From Listeria cossartiae subsp. cayugensis (GTDB lineage: Bacteria; Bacillota; Bacilli; Lactobacillales; Listeriaceae), in assembly GCF_014229095.1 (NCBI RefSeq), contig NZ_JAARZC010000001.1, positions 868,001 through 932,000 on the forward strand: a DNA stretch of 64,000 nt, in the 5' to 3' direction. Below are positions 17,940 to 27,064 of the stretch, one piece after another (positions within the stretch are counted from its first letter, which is position 1; each line of letters starts with the position of its first letter). The notes beneath the pieces are model-generated. The model ran no database searches. It saw nothing but the letters and a program-made list of their open reading frames with translations, and was not told the DNA's origin. The position numbers were made by a program, and so were the translations under genes.

Positions 17940-18014
17940 GATAGCCGCCTCCTTCATAAATCTCTCTTAGTTATAGTGTAAGCCCAGAAGGATACTTTGG
18001 TCAATTGATATATC

Positions 18015-18077
18015 GCTTACTTAATATAAGCAACATAACATTTATTAGTTACTTTCTGATGATAGATATGGTACAAT
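18015..18077 (+). promoter_or_regulatory. Promoter and candidate operator of the HxlR gene
   Basis: TTACTT (18049-18054) and TACAAT (18072-18077) with 17-nt spacing form a weak sigma-A promoter. Upstream, GCTTACTTAATATAAGC (18015-18031) is an inverted repeat with GCTTA/TAAGC arms, a size common for HxlR operators. Assigning it to autoregulation is inference. Confidence 0.4.
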
Positions 18078-18096
18078 AACGTTAGAGGTGAGAATT

Positions 18097-18420
18097 ATGA
18101 CTGATGCACATACAGTATGTCCGAAGTTTGAATCGGCGTTCCAATTACTAGGTAAACGCTGGACTGGACTTATCATCAATGTCTTACTGACTGGTCCAAA
18201 AAGGTTTAAACAAGTTGCCGCTGAGATCCCACAAATGAGTGATCGGGTGCTTGCAGAACGTTTGAAGGAACTTGAGGAAATGGATATTTGTTTGAGACAA
18301 GTTTATCCAGAAACTCCTGTACGCATTGAATATGAACTAACCGAAAAAGGCAAAGCACTCCAAGAAGTAATGCTCGAAGTCCAGTGTTGGGCGGATAAAT
18401 GGGTGGAAGTACCTAATTAA
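18097..18420 (+). CDS. HxlR-family transcriptional regulator
   Basis: A 107-residue winged-helix protein of the HxlR (DUF24) family. The N-terminal CPKFESAFQLLGKRWTGLIINVLLTGPKRFKQVAAEI block, the recognition region MSDRVLAERLKELEEMDI and the wing VYPETPVRIEYELTEKGKAL are typical. A conserved Cys close to the N-terminus (TVCPKFE) is the kind of residue that acts as a thiol sensor in some members (for example HypR); a redox role here is inference. The ATG at 18097 follows AGAGGTG at 6 nt, and the in-frame GTG at 18088 lies inside that site. Confidence 0.88.
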   Translation: MTDAHTVCPKFESAFQLLGKRWTGLIINVLLTGPKRFKQVAAEIPQMSDRVLAERLKELEEMDICLRQVYPETPVRIEYELTEKGKALQEVMLEVQCWADKWVEVPN

Positions 18421-18424
18421 AAAG

Positions 18425-18462
18425 AAATAATCTCTCCTGTTAATTTGGGGAGATTATTTTTT
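18425..18462 (+). terminator. Terminator after the HxlR gene
   Basis: AAATAATCTC(T)CC (18425-18436) pairs with GGGGAGATTATTTTTT (18447-18462), a stem followed by a T run. Confidence 0.8.
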
Positions 18463-18465
18463 AGC

Positions 18466-18494
18466 TTGAATCTTTCGTAGAACCATACTATAAT
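18466..18494 (+). promoter_or_regulatory. Sigma-A promoter of the pheST T-box transcript
   Basis: TTGAAT (18466-18471) and a perfect TATAAT (18489-18494) are separated by 17 nt. Transcription should begin near 18501, placing the whole T-box in the leader. Confidence 0.8.
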
Positions 18495-18500
18495 AGAAAC

Positions 18501-18765
18501 TATCTAAATAAGTAAAGACAATGAAAGAGCCAAGTAGCAAACTGAGTCTGTATAGGGAGAAGTGGTCATAGACTGAAAGCCACTTTACAAACGAATTTGT
18601 GAACATTTCACCTCTGGAGTCGCCGCCGGGAAGCACAATTAGTGTGAAGGTGGTCCGGTTACTAAGCCGTTATCGAATTTTGAGTGGGAACAAATTTTTT
18701 GTTCTTATTAGGGTGGTACCGCGAGAAGTCTCGTCCCTTTGTGGATAGAGCTTTTTTATTTTGTC
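18501..18765 (+). ncRNA. T-box leader (Phe) controlling pheST
   Basis: The leader has the T-box hallmarks: a long stem I region from about 18515 containing CAAGTAGC, and the near-invariant antiterminator sequence AGGGTGGTACCGCGAG (18710-18725), followed by TCTCGTCCC and a T-rich stretch (GCTTTTTTATTTT) before the pheS start. A UUC codon followed by A at 18607-18609 (in CATTTCACC) is the likely specifier, matching tRNA-Phe(GAA). Uncharged tRNA-Phe would stabilise the antiterminator and allow pheST transcription. The specifier choice fits the downstream genes, but I could not fold the RNA. Confidence 0.92.
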
Positions 18766-18786
18766 TAAAAAGAAGGAGTGAACGGT

Positions 18787-19839
18787 ATGTTAGAACAGTT
18801 ACAGACGCTGAAAAGTGAAGCAGAAACACAAATTAACGAAGCAGCAGACTTAAAAACTTTAAACGACTTACGGGTAAAATACCTTGGTAAAAAAGGCCCG
18901 ATGACCGAAATCATGAAACAAATGGGGAAACTTTCTGCAGAAGAAAGACCAAAAATGGGTTCGCTTGCTAATGAAGTACGTACAGCTTTAACAGAAGCTA
19001 TTTCCAGCAAGCAACAAATTCTCGAAACAGCCGCAATCAATGAAAAACTAAAAGCAGAAACTATTGACGTTACGTTACCAGGAACTGCGCCGAGCATCGG
19101 AACCAAACATTTGCTAACACAAGTTATTGAAGAAATGGAAGATATGTTCATTGGTATGGGCTATGAAATCGCAGAAGGTCCGGAAGTAGAACTAGATTAC
19201 TACAACTTCGAGGCGCTAAATTTACCGAAAGATCACCCAGCGCGCGATATGCAAGATAGCTTTTATATTACAGAAAATACTTTACTACGTACCCAAACTT
19301 CTCCAGTACAAGCAAGAACAATGGAGAAACATGACTTCTCTAAAGGGCCAATCAAAGTTATTTGCCCAGGGAAAGTGTACCGCCGGGATAATGATGACGC
19401 AACTCATTCCCATCAATTTACGCAAATCGAAGGGCTAGTTGTTGGTGAAAACATCACATTTGCTGACTTAAAAGGAACATTAACTGTTCTCGCAAAAACA
19501 ATGTTTGGTGAAGAACGTGAAATCCGCCTTCGCCCATCCTTCTTCCCGTTCACAGAACCATCCGTTGAAATGGATATCTCTTGTTTCAAATGTGGAGGTA
19601 AAGGGTGCCGCGTTTGTAAAGGAACAGGCTGGATTGAAATTTTAGGTAGCGGAATGGTACATCCAAACGTGCTTGAAATGTCTGGGATTGACTCCACACG
19701 TTACAGCGGCTTTGCTTTCGGCTTAGGACCTGAACGTGTTGCAATGTTAAAATATGCGGTAGATGATATTCGTCACCTTTACACAAATGATTTACGCTTT
19801 ACGAAGCAATTCCAAAGTACAGAAACGGGGGAAATCTAA
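18787..19839 (+). CDS. pheS: Phenylalanyl-tRNA synthetase alpha subunit
   Basis: A 350-residue catalytic subunit. The N-terminal coiled coil (residues 1 to about 85) is followed by the class II aaRS core, with motif 2 around [59 protein letters not shown] (a Cys-rich insert typical of bacterial PheS) and motif 3 [16 protein letters not shown]. The ATG at 18787 has AGAAGGAG 8 nt upstream; the in-frame GTG at 18778 falls at the end of that site. The stop overlaps pheT (TAATG), giving equal synthesis of the alpha2beta2 enzyme. It is regulated by the upstream T-box. Confidence 0.97.
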   Translation: MLEQLQTLKSEAETQINEAADLKTLNDLRVKYLGKKGPMTEIMKQMGKLSAEERPKMGSLANEVRTALTEAISSKQQILETAAINEKLKAETIDVTLPGTAPSIGTKHLLTQVIEEMEDMFIGMGYEIAEGPEVELDYYNFEALNLPKDHPARDMQDSFYITENTLLRTQTSPVQARTMEKHDFSKGPIKVICPGKVYRRDNDDATHSHQFTQIEGLVVGENITFADLKGTLTVLAKTMFGEEREIRLRPSFFPFTEPSVEMDISCFKCGGKGCRVCKGTGWIEILGSGMVHPNVLEMSGIDSTRYSGFAFGLGPERVAMLKYAVDDIRHLYTNDLRFTKQFQSTETGEI

Positions 19840-22247
19840 TGTTAGTTTCATATAATTGGGTCAAAGAATTTTTCCAAGACTTCCCGTTGACGGCGGAAGA
19901 GCTAGGAGAAGCAATTACAAGAACAGGTATTGAAATCGAAGGCGTACAAGAATTAAGCGCTAGTTTGAAAAATGTCGTAGTCGGTGAAGTTTTATCATGC
20001 GAACGCCACCCCGATGCAGAGAAATTGAATAAATGCCTCGTTCAAACAGATGAAGCAGAACCAGTTCAAATTATTTGCGGAGCTCCAAACGTTGCCGCTG
20101 GTCAAAAAGTAATTGTTGCCAAAGTTGGTGCAAGACTTCCAGGCGGACTTAAAATCAAACGCGCAAAACTACGCGGTGAAGTTTCAGAAGGAATGATCTG
20201 CTCGCTTGCAGAACTTGGCTTTGAAAGCAAAGTAGTACCAAAAGCTTATGCAGAAGGCATTTATGTGTTACCAGAACATGTGGAAGTAGGCGTAAGTGCA
20301 ATCACTTTACTAGGCTTGGATGATGCGATTTTGGATATGGCAATCACCCCAAACCGTGCCGACGCATTAAGCATGAACGGCGTAGCTCACGAGGTTGGCG
20401 CGATTATCCATCAAAAACCAGCCCAACCAACTCAGCCAGACGTATCCGAAAAAGGTAAAGCTGATGCATTTATTTCTGTAGAAGTAGAAAATCCAGCTGA
20501 TACACCTTACTATGCGATTAAAATGATCGAAAACATCGAAATCAAAGAATCTCCACTATGGTTACAAACAAAACTAATGAAAGCAGGAATCCGTCCTCAT
20601 AATAACGTTGTCGATGTAACGAACTACATCAACTTATTATATGGCCAACCTTTGCATTCATTTGACTATGATAAAATCGGCAGCAAAAAAATTGTCGTAC
20701 GTTCTGCAAAAGAGCAAGAAGAAATTACGACACTTGATGGCGAGAAAAGAGCATTACAAGCGGGCCATACAGTTATTACTAACGGAACAGAGCCAATTGC
20801 CATCGCTGGTGTTATGGGCGGCGAATTTTCCGAAGTAACAGAGAGCACAACAACTGTAGCGCTAGAAGGTGCAATCTTCAGTAGTTCCTCTATCGGTAAA
20901 GCATCACGTGAATTATACCTACGTACCGAAGCAAGTATTCGTTACGATAAAGGCTCTGATGCATGGAAAGTAGAAAAAGCACTTGCGCACGGCGGAGCAT
21001 TAATCGCTGAACTTAGTGGTGGAACGCTTGTTGGCGGTGTAGTAGAAGTAGATAACCGTGAAAAAGCAGTAAATAAAATCGAAACAAGCTTAACGCGCAT
21101 TAACCGTATTTTAGGAACAGCGATTACACTTGCGGAAATCGAAACTATTTTTGCTCGTTTAGGATTTGTGTTAGAAGTAAAAGGCGACACATTAATTATC
21201 GAAGTACCAACAAGACGTTGGGATATTACGATTGAAGCGGATATTTTAGAAGAAGTAGCACGTATTTATGGCTATGACGAAATTCCAGTAACTCTTCCAG
21301 CAACAAGCACAACAGGTGGCTTATCAGACAGCCAAAAAGCCCGTCGTGTAATGCGCGCTTATTTAGAAGGAGCAGGACTTAACCAAGCATTAACGTACTC
21401 GTTAACTTCCGAAAAAGATGCGACTCGTTTAGCACTTTCCAATGAAAAAACGGTTGCGTTATCGATGCCGATGAGTGAAGAACACAGCCATTTAAGAACA
21501 AGTATCGTTCCACAATTAATTCGTAGCGCAAGTTACAATATCGCGCGTAAAAATATGGACGTGGCACTTTACGAAATGGGAACCGTGTTTTACGCAACAG
21601 AAGGCGACAATTTACCAATCGAACAAGAGCATTTAGCTGGCCTAATCACTGGGAACTGGCATGTTGCAGATTGGCAAAAAACACCAAAACCAGTAGACTT
21701 CTTCGTTTTAAAAGGAATTGTCGAAGGTTTAGTGAACAAATTAGGAATTAAAGCCGAACTGCACTGGCAGCAAACCGAAAAAGAAGAATTACACCCAGGA
21801 AGAACAGCAAGCATTGTTTTGGAAGGACAAGAGATCGGTTATCTTGGCGCGCTTCATCCAGCAGTAGAAGCAAACTACGATTTAAAAGAAACCTATGTAT
21901 TTGAAATCAATGTAGCGGCTTTGCTTGATGCAACGAAAGAAAAAGTTGTTTATCAGCCAATTCCGCGCTACCCAGAAATGACTCGTGACTTAGCATTACT
22001 TGTCGATAAAGATACCGACCACGCTGCGATTTCTCAAGTAATCAAAGAGCACGGCGGAAACTTACTAGTGAACATTGAGCTATTTGATATTTTCGAAGGA
22101 GAAAGCCTTGGCGAAAATAAAAAATCACTTGCATATACCTTAACTTTCTTAGACAGCGAAAGAACGCTCGTTGAAGAAGACGTTCAAAAAGCAACGAACA
22201 AAGTAGTGGAAGCATTACAAACAAAACTAAATGCGGTTATCCGCTAA
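19839..22247 (+). CDS. pheT: Phenylalanyl-tRNA synthetase beta subunit
   Basis: An 802-residue beta subunit with the expected domain order: an EMAP/tRNA-binding OB fold near the N-terminus (VVVGEVLSCERHPDAEKLNKCLVQTD), a B3/4 editing domain (around NNVVDVTNYINLLYGQPLHSFDYDKI), the B5 DNA-binding-like domain, a catalytically inactive aaRS-like core and a C-terminal FDX-ACB domain (YQPIPRYPEMTRDLALLVDKDTDHAAI). It is translationally coupled to pheS. Length is normal, and a clear terminator follows. Confidence 0.97.
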   Translation: MLVSYNWVKEFFQDFPLTAEELGEAITRTGIEIEGVQELSASLKNVVVGEVLSCERHPDAEKLNKCLVQTDEAEPVQIICGAPNVAAGQKVIVAKVGARLPGGLKIKRAKLRGEVSEGMICSLAELGFESKVVPKAYAEGIYVLPEHVEVGVSAITLLGLDDAILDMAITPNRADALSMNGVAHEVGAIIHQKPAQPTQPDVSEKGKADAFISVEVENPADTPYYAIKMIENIEIKESPLWLQTKLMKAGIRPHNNVVDVTNYINLLYGQPLHSFDYDKIGSKKIVVRSAKEQEEITTLDGEKRALQAGHTVITNGTEPIAIAGVMGGEFSEVTESTTTVALEGAIFSSSSIGKASRELYLRTEASIRYDKGSDAWKVEKALAHGGALIAELSGGTLVGGVVEVDNREKAVNKIETSLTRINRILGTAITLAEIETIFARLGFVLEVKGDTLIIEVPTRRWDITIEADILEEVARIYGYDEIPVTLPATSTTGGLSDSQKARRVMRAYLEGAGLNQALTYSLTSEKDATRLALSNEKTVALSMPMSEEHSHLRTSIVPQLIRSASYNIARKNMDVALYEMGTVFYATEGDNLPIEQEHLAGLITGNWHVADWQKTPKPVDFFVLKGIVEGLVNKLGIKAELHWQQTEKEELHPGRTASIVLEGQEIGYLGALHPAVEANYDLKETYVFEINVAALLDATKEKVVYQPIPRYPEMTRDLALLVDKDTDHAAISQVIKEHGGNLLVNIELFDIFEGESLGENKKSLAYTLTFLDSERTLVEEDVQKATNKVVEALQTKLNAVIR

Positions 22248-22251
22248 ATGG

Positions 22252-22287
22252 AAAAACTAACTGGAGCCGTTCCAGTTAGTTTTTTTT
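22252..22287 (+). terminator. Terminator of the pheST operon
   Basis: AAAAACTAACTGGA (22252-22265) and TCCAGTTAGTTTTT (22271-22284) form a 9-bp perfect stem with a 5-nt loop and a T run. Confidence 0.92.
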
Positions 22288-22310
22288 ATGCTACTTTCCT
22301 TTTTTAGTAC

Positions 22311-22354
22311 TTCACCAACTTAAATAACACATGGTATACTAATGTCATATGACA
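22311..22354 (+). promoter_or_regulatory. Promoter with palindromic operator before the ABC exporter genes
   Basis: TTCACC (22311-22316) and TATACT (22335-22340), spaced 18 nt, form a promoter. Directly downstream, at the expected transcription start, lies the perfect 12-nt palindrome TGTCATATGACA (22343-22354), positioned to block transcription when bound. The binding protein is not known. The MarR regulator encoded behind the ABC genes is one candidate. Confidence 0.6.
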
Positions 22355-22374
22355 GAGAAAAAAGGACGAGAAAA

Positions 22375-23076
22375 ATGACCTACGTAGAAATGAAAGATGT
22401 CTCTAAATTTTATCAAATGGGAGAAAATGTTGTTACAGCTAATGACAAAATCAATTTTGGGATAAATAAAGGTGAATTTGTTGTTATCGTTGGACCTTCT
22501 GGAGCTGGTAAATCCACCGTATTAAATATATTAGGCGGGATGGATAGTTCGAGTGAAGGAAAAATCATGGTAGACGGGCAAGATATTGCTCAATATAATG
22601 CAAAACAATTAACGAAATACCGTCGCACAGATGTCGGTTTTGTTTTCCAATTTTACAATTTGGTCCCTAATTTAACCGCGAAAGAAAATGTCGAGTTAGC
22701 TGCACAAATCGCTCCTAACGCACTAGACGCGGAAACCGTTTTAACACAAGTTGGATTAAGTCATCGATTAGATAATTTTCCAGCCCAGTTATCAGGAGGG
22801 GAACAACAACGTGTTGCCATCGCCCGCGCATTAGCGAAAGCACCGAAGTTACTCTTATGCGATGAACCAACAGGCGCACTGGATTACGACACAGGGAAAT
22901 CCGTCTTAAAATTATTGCAAGAAACTTGTGAAAAAACCGGAACGACCGTAATCGTCATTACACATAATACAGCAATCACACCAATTGCTGACCGAGTTAT
23001 TGAAATTAACAATGCAAAAGTGCGCAGTATCAAAGAAAATCCACAGCCAATGTCCATTGATAATTTAGAATGGTAG
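22375..23076 (+). CDS. ABC transporter ATP-binding protein (MacB/LolD type)
   Basis: A 233-residue ABC ATPase with Walker [10 protein letters not shown] (about residues 40-48), Q-loop [21 protein letters not shown], signature [15 protein letters not shown], Walker [13 protein letters not shown] and switch His in VITHNTAI. This is the MacB/LolD/FtsE-like group that pairs with FtsX-type permeases, and the next gene encodes such a permease. ATG 22375 ([11 protein letters not shown]) has AAAAGGACGAG upstream. An in-frame ATG at 22342 lies between the -10 box and the likely transcription start and is rejected. Confidence 0.92.
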   Translation: MTYVEMKDVSKFYQMGENVVTANDKINFGINKGEFVVIVGPSGAGKSTVLNILGGMDSSSEGKIMVDGQDIAQYNAKQLTKYRRTDVGFVFQFYNLVPNLTAKENVELAAQIAPNALDAETVLTQVGLSHRLDNFPAQLSGGEQQRVAIARALAKAPKLLLCDEPTGALDYDTGKSVLKLLQETCEKTGTTVIVITHNTAITPIADRVIEINNAKVRSIKENPQPMSIDNLEW

Positions 23077-23089
23077 AAAGGAGCAACCA

Positions 23090-26000
23090 GTGAAACGTTC
23101 AGCATTATGGAAAGATATCTACCGTGAAATATGGCGTTCGAAAAGCCGATTTATTTCGATTTTCATGCTTATTATGCTTGGGGTTGCTTTTTTCTCTGGA
23201 CTAAAAGCAACTGGCCCAGATATGCTTTTAACCGCCAATAATTATTTCAATAAGTATGATCTAGCCAATTTCAACGTACAATCAACCTATGGAATCGATC
23301 AAACCGACAAACAAGCGCTCGAAAAAGTGGACGGCGTGGAGCAAGTGGAACTCGGATATACCGCAGACACCTTGATGCAAGACAAAAATATCGTTACTAA
23401 ATTATATTCTATGAAGGCGGATAATCAGCTCAATAAATATAAAGTAGTGACAGGTCGTTTGCCCGAAAAATCTGGAGAAATTGCCCTAGATAACAATAAA
23501 CTTATCCACGAAAACGTCCAACTAGGCGATAAAGTAACGTTTGTTAAAAATGATGGAAATAAGCTGACGGGTACATTAAAAGAATCCACCTTTAAAGTAG
23601 TTGGTTTCGTCCAATCGCCAGCTTATATCCAAAAATCAGAACGCGGCGCAAGCACAGTCGGTAAAGGAAAAACCGAAGCATTCGGGGTCATCCAAGAGCA
23701 AGACTTTGCGTTACCAGAATATACTATCGCCAATTTAACGTTCACCAATTTAGCATCTGAGAAAGCTTTTAGTGATGCGTATCTATCTAATGAAGAAAAA
23801 GATAAAGATAACATTGAAACAGCCTTGAAAAATCAACCAGAAAAACGTTTAGAAAAAATAAAAGCAACTGAACAACAGAAATTGAACGATGCAACGAAAG
23901 AAATTAATCAAGGAAAAGCAGAACTAAAAACGAACGAAGCCAAACTAGCAGACGCAAAAGCACAGCTAGATGTCGGATTTTCCGAGTATGAAGCTGCGAA
24001 AAAAAGCTACGATACCAAAATCAGCCAAGGCGAGACAGAAATCCGCAACGGAGAAGCCGAACTAGCTAGTGCGAAAAAACAATTAGACGCCGCCCAACCA
24101 CAAATTACTCAGGGCGAAGCAGCAATTGACCAAGCAGAAAAAGAATTGAAACAAGGACAAGCAGCATGGACAGACGCGAATAACTTTTTGAATAGAACCA
24201 ATAGCTATTTGAAAAATACGAGAAGTGTCATAGAAAGATCTCAAGAACATCGTTTACCAGCTGATGAGATGGATAGGGATATCTTGCTTTACCCATTCAA
24301 TTCCATTGCAAAAGGTTTGAAACTTACTGAGAAAGAACGAAATGGTTTTGATACGGTACTGAGTCTATTTATATATGATTATGAAGCTGGATACGGTCAT
24401 CTCAATAATGAATGGCGCGCTGAAATGGAATTTATGCTTAGTTGTATGCCTACTTTTGAAAATAAATACCAAGAAGCGCGAGTAGCTTTAGATGGAGAAA
24501 AGCAAAAGTTAGAACAAGCTCAACAAGCGTTAGCCGCTAAAAAACAAGCATTTCAAGGACCAAAAGCGACTTACGAAGCTGGCTTAGCAAAATACCAAGC
24601 CGGAACTAAAAAACTCGCTGCAGCAAAAGCGCAACTCGCTGCCGGTAAAGAAACAGGCGGAGCGGAACTACAAAACGCACTTGCCAAATTAAACGCTGGT
24701 CAAGCAACATACGAAAAGAATCTAGCGTTATTCACAACCGAAAAACAAAAAGCAGAACCAAAACTAGCCAGTGCTGAAAAAGAGGCTAAAATCGGTCAAG
24801 AAAAATTAGATACGCTAGAACTTCCAAAGTATTACGTGTTAGATCGCAATGATAATCCGGGATATAGCGAATATAAAGAAAATGCCGACAGACTAACTTC
24901 TTTATCGACCGCATTCCCAATCTTCTTTTTCCTAATTGCTGCGCTCGTTTGTTTAACGACGATGACGCGTATGGTAGAAGAACAAAGAACACAGATTGGA
25001 ACGTTAAAAGCATTTGGTTATTCGAATGGAAGCATTATTTTAAAATATCTCGTTTATGGTTCCATCGCAAGTGTGATTGGAAGTGTGCTCGGAATATTGA
25101 TTGGCTTCCAGTTTTTCCCGAATATCATTTTTAACGCCTATAAATCGATGTATGAAATGCCGCCAGTTGATATTGGTTTCTACTGGAGCTACAGTTTGCT
25201 ATCCTTATTTGTCGCTTTATTCTGCACGACATTTACAGCCTATGTAGCTTGTCGCGCAGAACTTCGGGCCAATGCTGCCACATTAATGCGCCCTAAAGCA
25301 CCAAAAATCGGAAAACGTATTTTCTTAGAACGGATACAATTTATTTGGAAACGAATGAATTTCACAAGCAAAGTAACGGCTAGAAATTTATTCCGTTATA
25401 AACAACGAATGCTAATGACTGTTCTTGGTGTAGCTGGCTGTACGGCGTTAATTCTTACAGGCTTTGGTCTCCGTAATTCCATAAGTGATATTGCGAAAAT
25501 GCAATACGGGCAAATTATGAAATACGATGCGGCTGTTTACCAAGATATGAGCGCGCCACCGACAGCCAAAGAAACATTTGATGAACTAATGGATGATTCC
25601 AATATTAAAAGTAAACTGGCCATGTCACAAACAAATATCGATACTGTGAAAGCGGGGCAGTCCGCGCAAGCTACATCGATTATTGTGCCTAAGAATTTAA
25701 ATGAGCTGCCGAATTATATCGTTTTACGCGACCGTGCCAGCCATACAACAGAAAAACTCACAGATGATGGAGCAATCATCACCGAAAAACTGGCTAAACT
25801 TTTTGACGTAAAACCAGGCGACACCATTACAGTCAAAAACGCCGAAAATGATAAATTTCAAATAAAAGTGAGTGCCATTACAGAAAATTACGCATTACAC
25901 TATATTTACATGACACCAACGTATTACCAGCAAATTTTCAAAGAAAAACTAGTTTATAATTTAGATTTATTAATGCTAAAAGATACTTCTGAAAAAGTGG

Positions 26001-26500
26001 AAAGCGATTTTGCGGAGAAATTAACGGATAGTAAAGCTGTTCTCAATGTTACTTTTTCCAATAACGTTAGTTCGATGCTGACAGACACGCTTGATAGCTT
26101 GAATATCGTTATCGTTGTACTCATCACATCAGCCGCACTGCTCGCATTTGTTGTTCTATACAACCTGACTAATATCAATGTATCAGAACGGATTCGCGAA
26201 CTTTCCACCATCAAAGTACTCGGTTTTTATCCAAAAGAAGTAACGATGTATGTCTACCGAGAAAATATTATTTTAACCTTAATGGGAATTGTGACGGGAT
26301 TCGTGCTTGGCTTCTTCTTGCACCGTTTTATAATTACTACCGCAGAAGTCGACCAAATGATGTTTAGCCCAGCGATTAGTTGGACAAGCTATCTATTTTC
26401 CGGCATTCTCACACTTATTTTTGCCACCGTGGTAATGGTTGTGATGCACATTAAACTCAAACGAATTGACATGATTGAAGCATTAAAATCAGTAGAATAA
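23090..26500 (+). CDS. FtsX-family ABC permease with long coiled-coil extracellular region
   Basis: A 1136-residue permease. One N-terminal membrane helix (SRFISIFMLIMLGVAFFSGL) is followed by a MacB-like periplasmic-type domain and a long helical region (about residues 250-595) rich in regular Ala/Lys/Gln/Glu repeats (KAQLAAGKETGGAELQNALAKL), a predicted coiled-coil stalk. The first FtsX domain has three helices from about residue 605 (FPIFFFLIAALVCLTT, then YGSIASVIGSVLGILIG). A second FtsX half starts near residue 780 and ends with three helices (VVLITSAALLAFVVLYNL and others). GTG start with AAAGGAG. It probably exports or extracts a lipid or peptide-like compound; the substrate is unknown. 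Confidence 0.9.
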   Translation: MKRSALWKDIYREIWRSKSRFISIFMLIMLGVAFFSGLKATGPDMLLTANNYFNKYDLANFNVQSTYGIDQTDKQALEKVDGVEQVELGYTADTLMQDKNIVTKLYSMKADNQLNKYKVVTGRLPEKSGEIALDNNKLIHENVQLGDKVTFVKNDGNKLTGTLKESTFKVVGFVQSPAYIQKSERGASTVGKGKTEAFGVIQEQDFALPEYTIANLTFTNLASEKAFSDAYLSNEEKDKDNIETALKNQPEKRLEKIKATEQQKLNDATKEINQGKAELKTNEAKLADAKAQLDVGFSEYEAAKKSYDTKISQGETEIRNGEAELASAKKQLDAAQPQITQGEAAIDQAEKELKQGQAAWTDANNFLNRTNSYLKNTRSVIERSQEHRLPADEMDRDILLYPFNSIAKGLKLTEKERNGFDTVLSLFIYDYEAGYGHLNNEWRAEMEFMLSCMPTFENKYQEARVALDGEKQKLEQAQQALAAKKQAFQGPKATYEAGLAKYQAGTKKLAAAKAQLAAGKETGGAELQNALAKLNAGQATYEKNLALFTTEKQKAEPKLASAEKEAKIGQEKLDTLELPKYYVLDRNDNPGYSEYKENADRLTSLSTAFPIFFFLIAALVCLTTMTRMVEEQRTQIGTLKAFGYSNGSIILKYLVYGSIASVIGSVLGILIGFQFFPNIIFNAYKSMYEMPPVDIGFYWSYSLLSLFVALFCTTFTAYVACRAELRANAATLMRPKAPKIGKRIFLERIQFIWKRMNFTSKVTARNLFRYKQRMLMTVLGVAGCTALILTGFGLRNSISDIAKMQYGQIMKYDAAVYQDMSAPPTAKETFDELMDDSNIKSKLAMSQTNIDTVKAGQSAQATSIIVPKNLNELPNYIVLRDRASHTTEKLTDDGAIITEKLAKLFDVKPGDTITVKNAENDKFQIKVSAITENYALHYIYMTPTYYQQIFKEKLVYNLDLLMLKDTSEKVESDFAEKLTDSKAVLNVTFSNNVSSMLTDTLDSLNIVIVVLITSAALLAFVVLYNLTNINVSERIRELSTIKVLGFYPKEVTMYVYRENIILTLMGIVTGFVLGFFLHRFIITTAEVDQMMFSPAISWTSYLFSGILTLIFATVVMVVMHIKLKRIDMIEALKSVE

Positions 26501-26505
26501 TGAGG

Positions 26506-26537
26506 AAAAGAACTTGCTTTTGCGGCAAGTTCTTTTT
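26506..26537 (+). terminator. Terminator after the ABC permease
   Basis: AAAAGAACTTGC (26506-26517) and GCAAGTTCTTTTT (26525-26537) form a stem with a 7-nt loop and a T run. Confidence 0.9.
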
Positions 26538-26596
26538 GTTTGACTTCAAAATAAATAAAGCTTAAACTGAAAAATAGTTAAGGGGGTGAACTTTAT

Positions 26597-27049
26597 TTGG
26601 AAAGACAAAAAGTAAAACAACTAATAAAGAGTTACCAACAAACCTACATATTCGCTATGACACATATACATCAAGCTATTTCCGAAATATCAACCAATAC
26701 CGTCGATTTATCGATTGAACAATTTTTTGTGTTACGGGAAATTGCAGCTTACGATGGAATTAGCGCCACGGAACTTGCGGCCACTTTATCCGTCAATAAA
26801 AGTGCGATTACACCCAAACTAAAAAAACTAGTAGACAAAGGTTACATTAGGCGGAAACGAAATCAACAAGATAAACGCGCCATAGTTTTAACTATCTCAG
26901 AAAAAGGGAATAACGTTTACGAAGCGTGCGAAAAACAATTAGAGTTACTCGTGAACGAATGGCTCGAAATTCTAGGGGAAAAAGACAGCGAACACTTCTT
27001 TGAACTATTTCAGAAAATTACCAAATCAGTTGTCGAACCTAAAAAATAA
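26597..27049 (+). CDS. MarR-family transcriptional regulator
   Basis: A 150-residue MarR protein. A dimerisation helix region comes first, then the winged helix FFVLREIAAYDGISATELAATLSVNKSAITPKLKKLVDKGYIRRKRNQQDKRAIVLTISEKG, in which the recognition helix (VNKSAITPKLKKLV) and the wing with the DKRA basic motif are evident. It starts at TTG 26597 behind AGGGGGTG at 8 nt. It precedes an MMPL exporter by 15 bases, so it probably represses its own operon; the ligand is unknown. Confidence 0.92.
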   Translation: MERQKVKQLIKSYQQTYIFAMTHIHQAISEISTNTVDLSIEQFFVLREIAAYDGISATELAATLSVNKSAITPKLKKLVDKGYIRRKRNQQDKRAIVLTISEKGNNVYEACEKQLELLVNEWLEILGEKDSEHFFELFQKITKSVVEPKK

Positions 27050-27064
27050 AAGGAGAGATTTGGC

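Noticed and set aside
18454-18636. Minus-strand open frame of 60 codons upstream of pheS
   Set aside because: It lies across the pheST promoter and the T-box leader, has no ribosome binding site and no recognisable protein motif.
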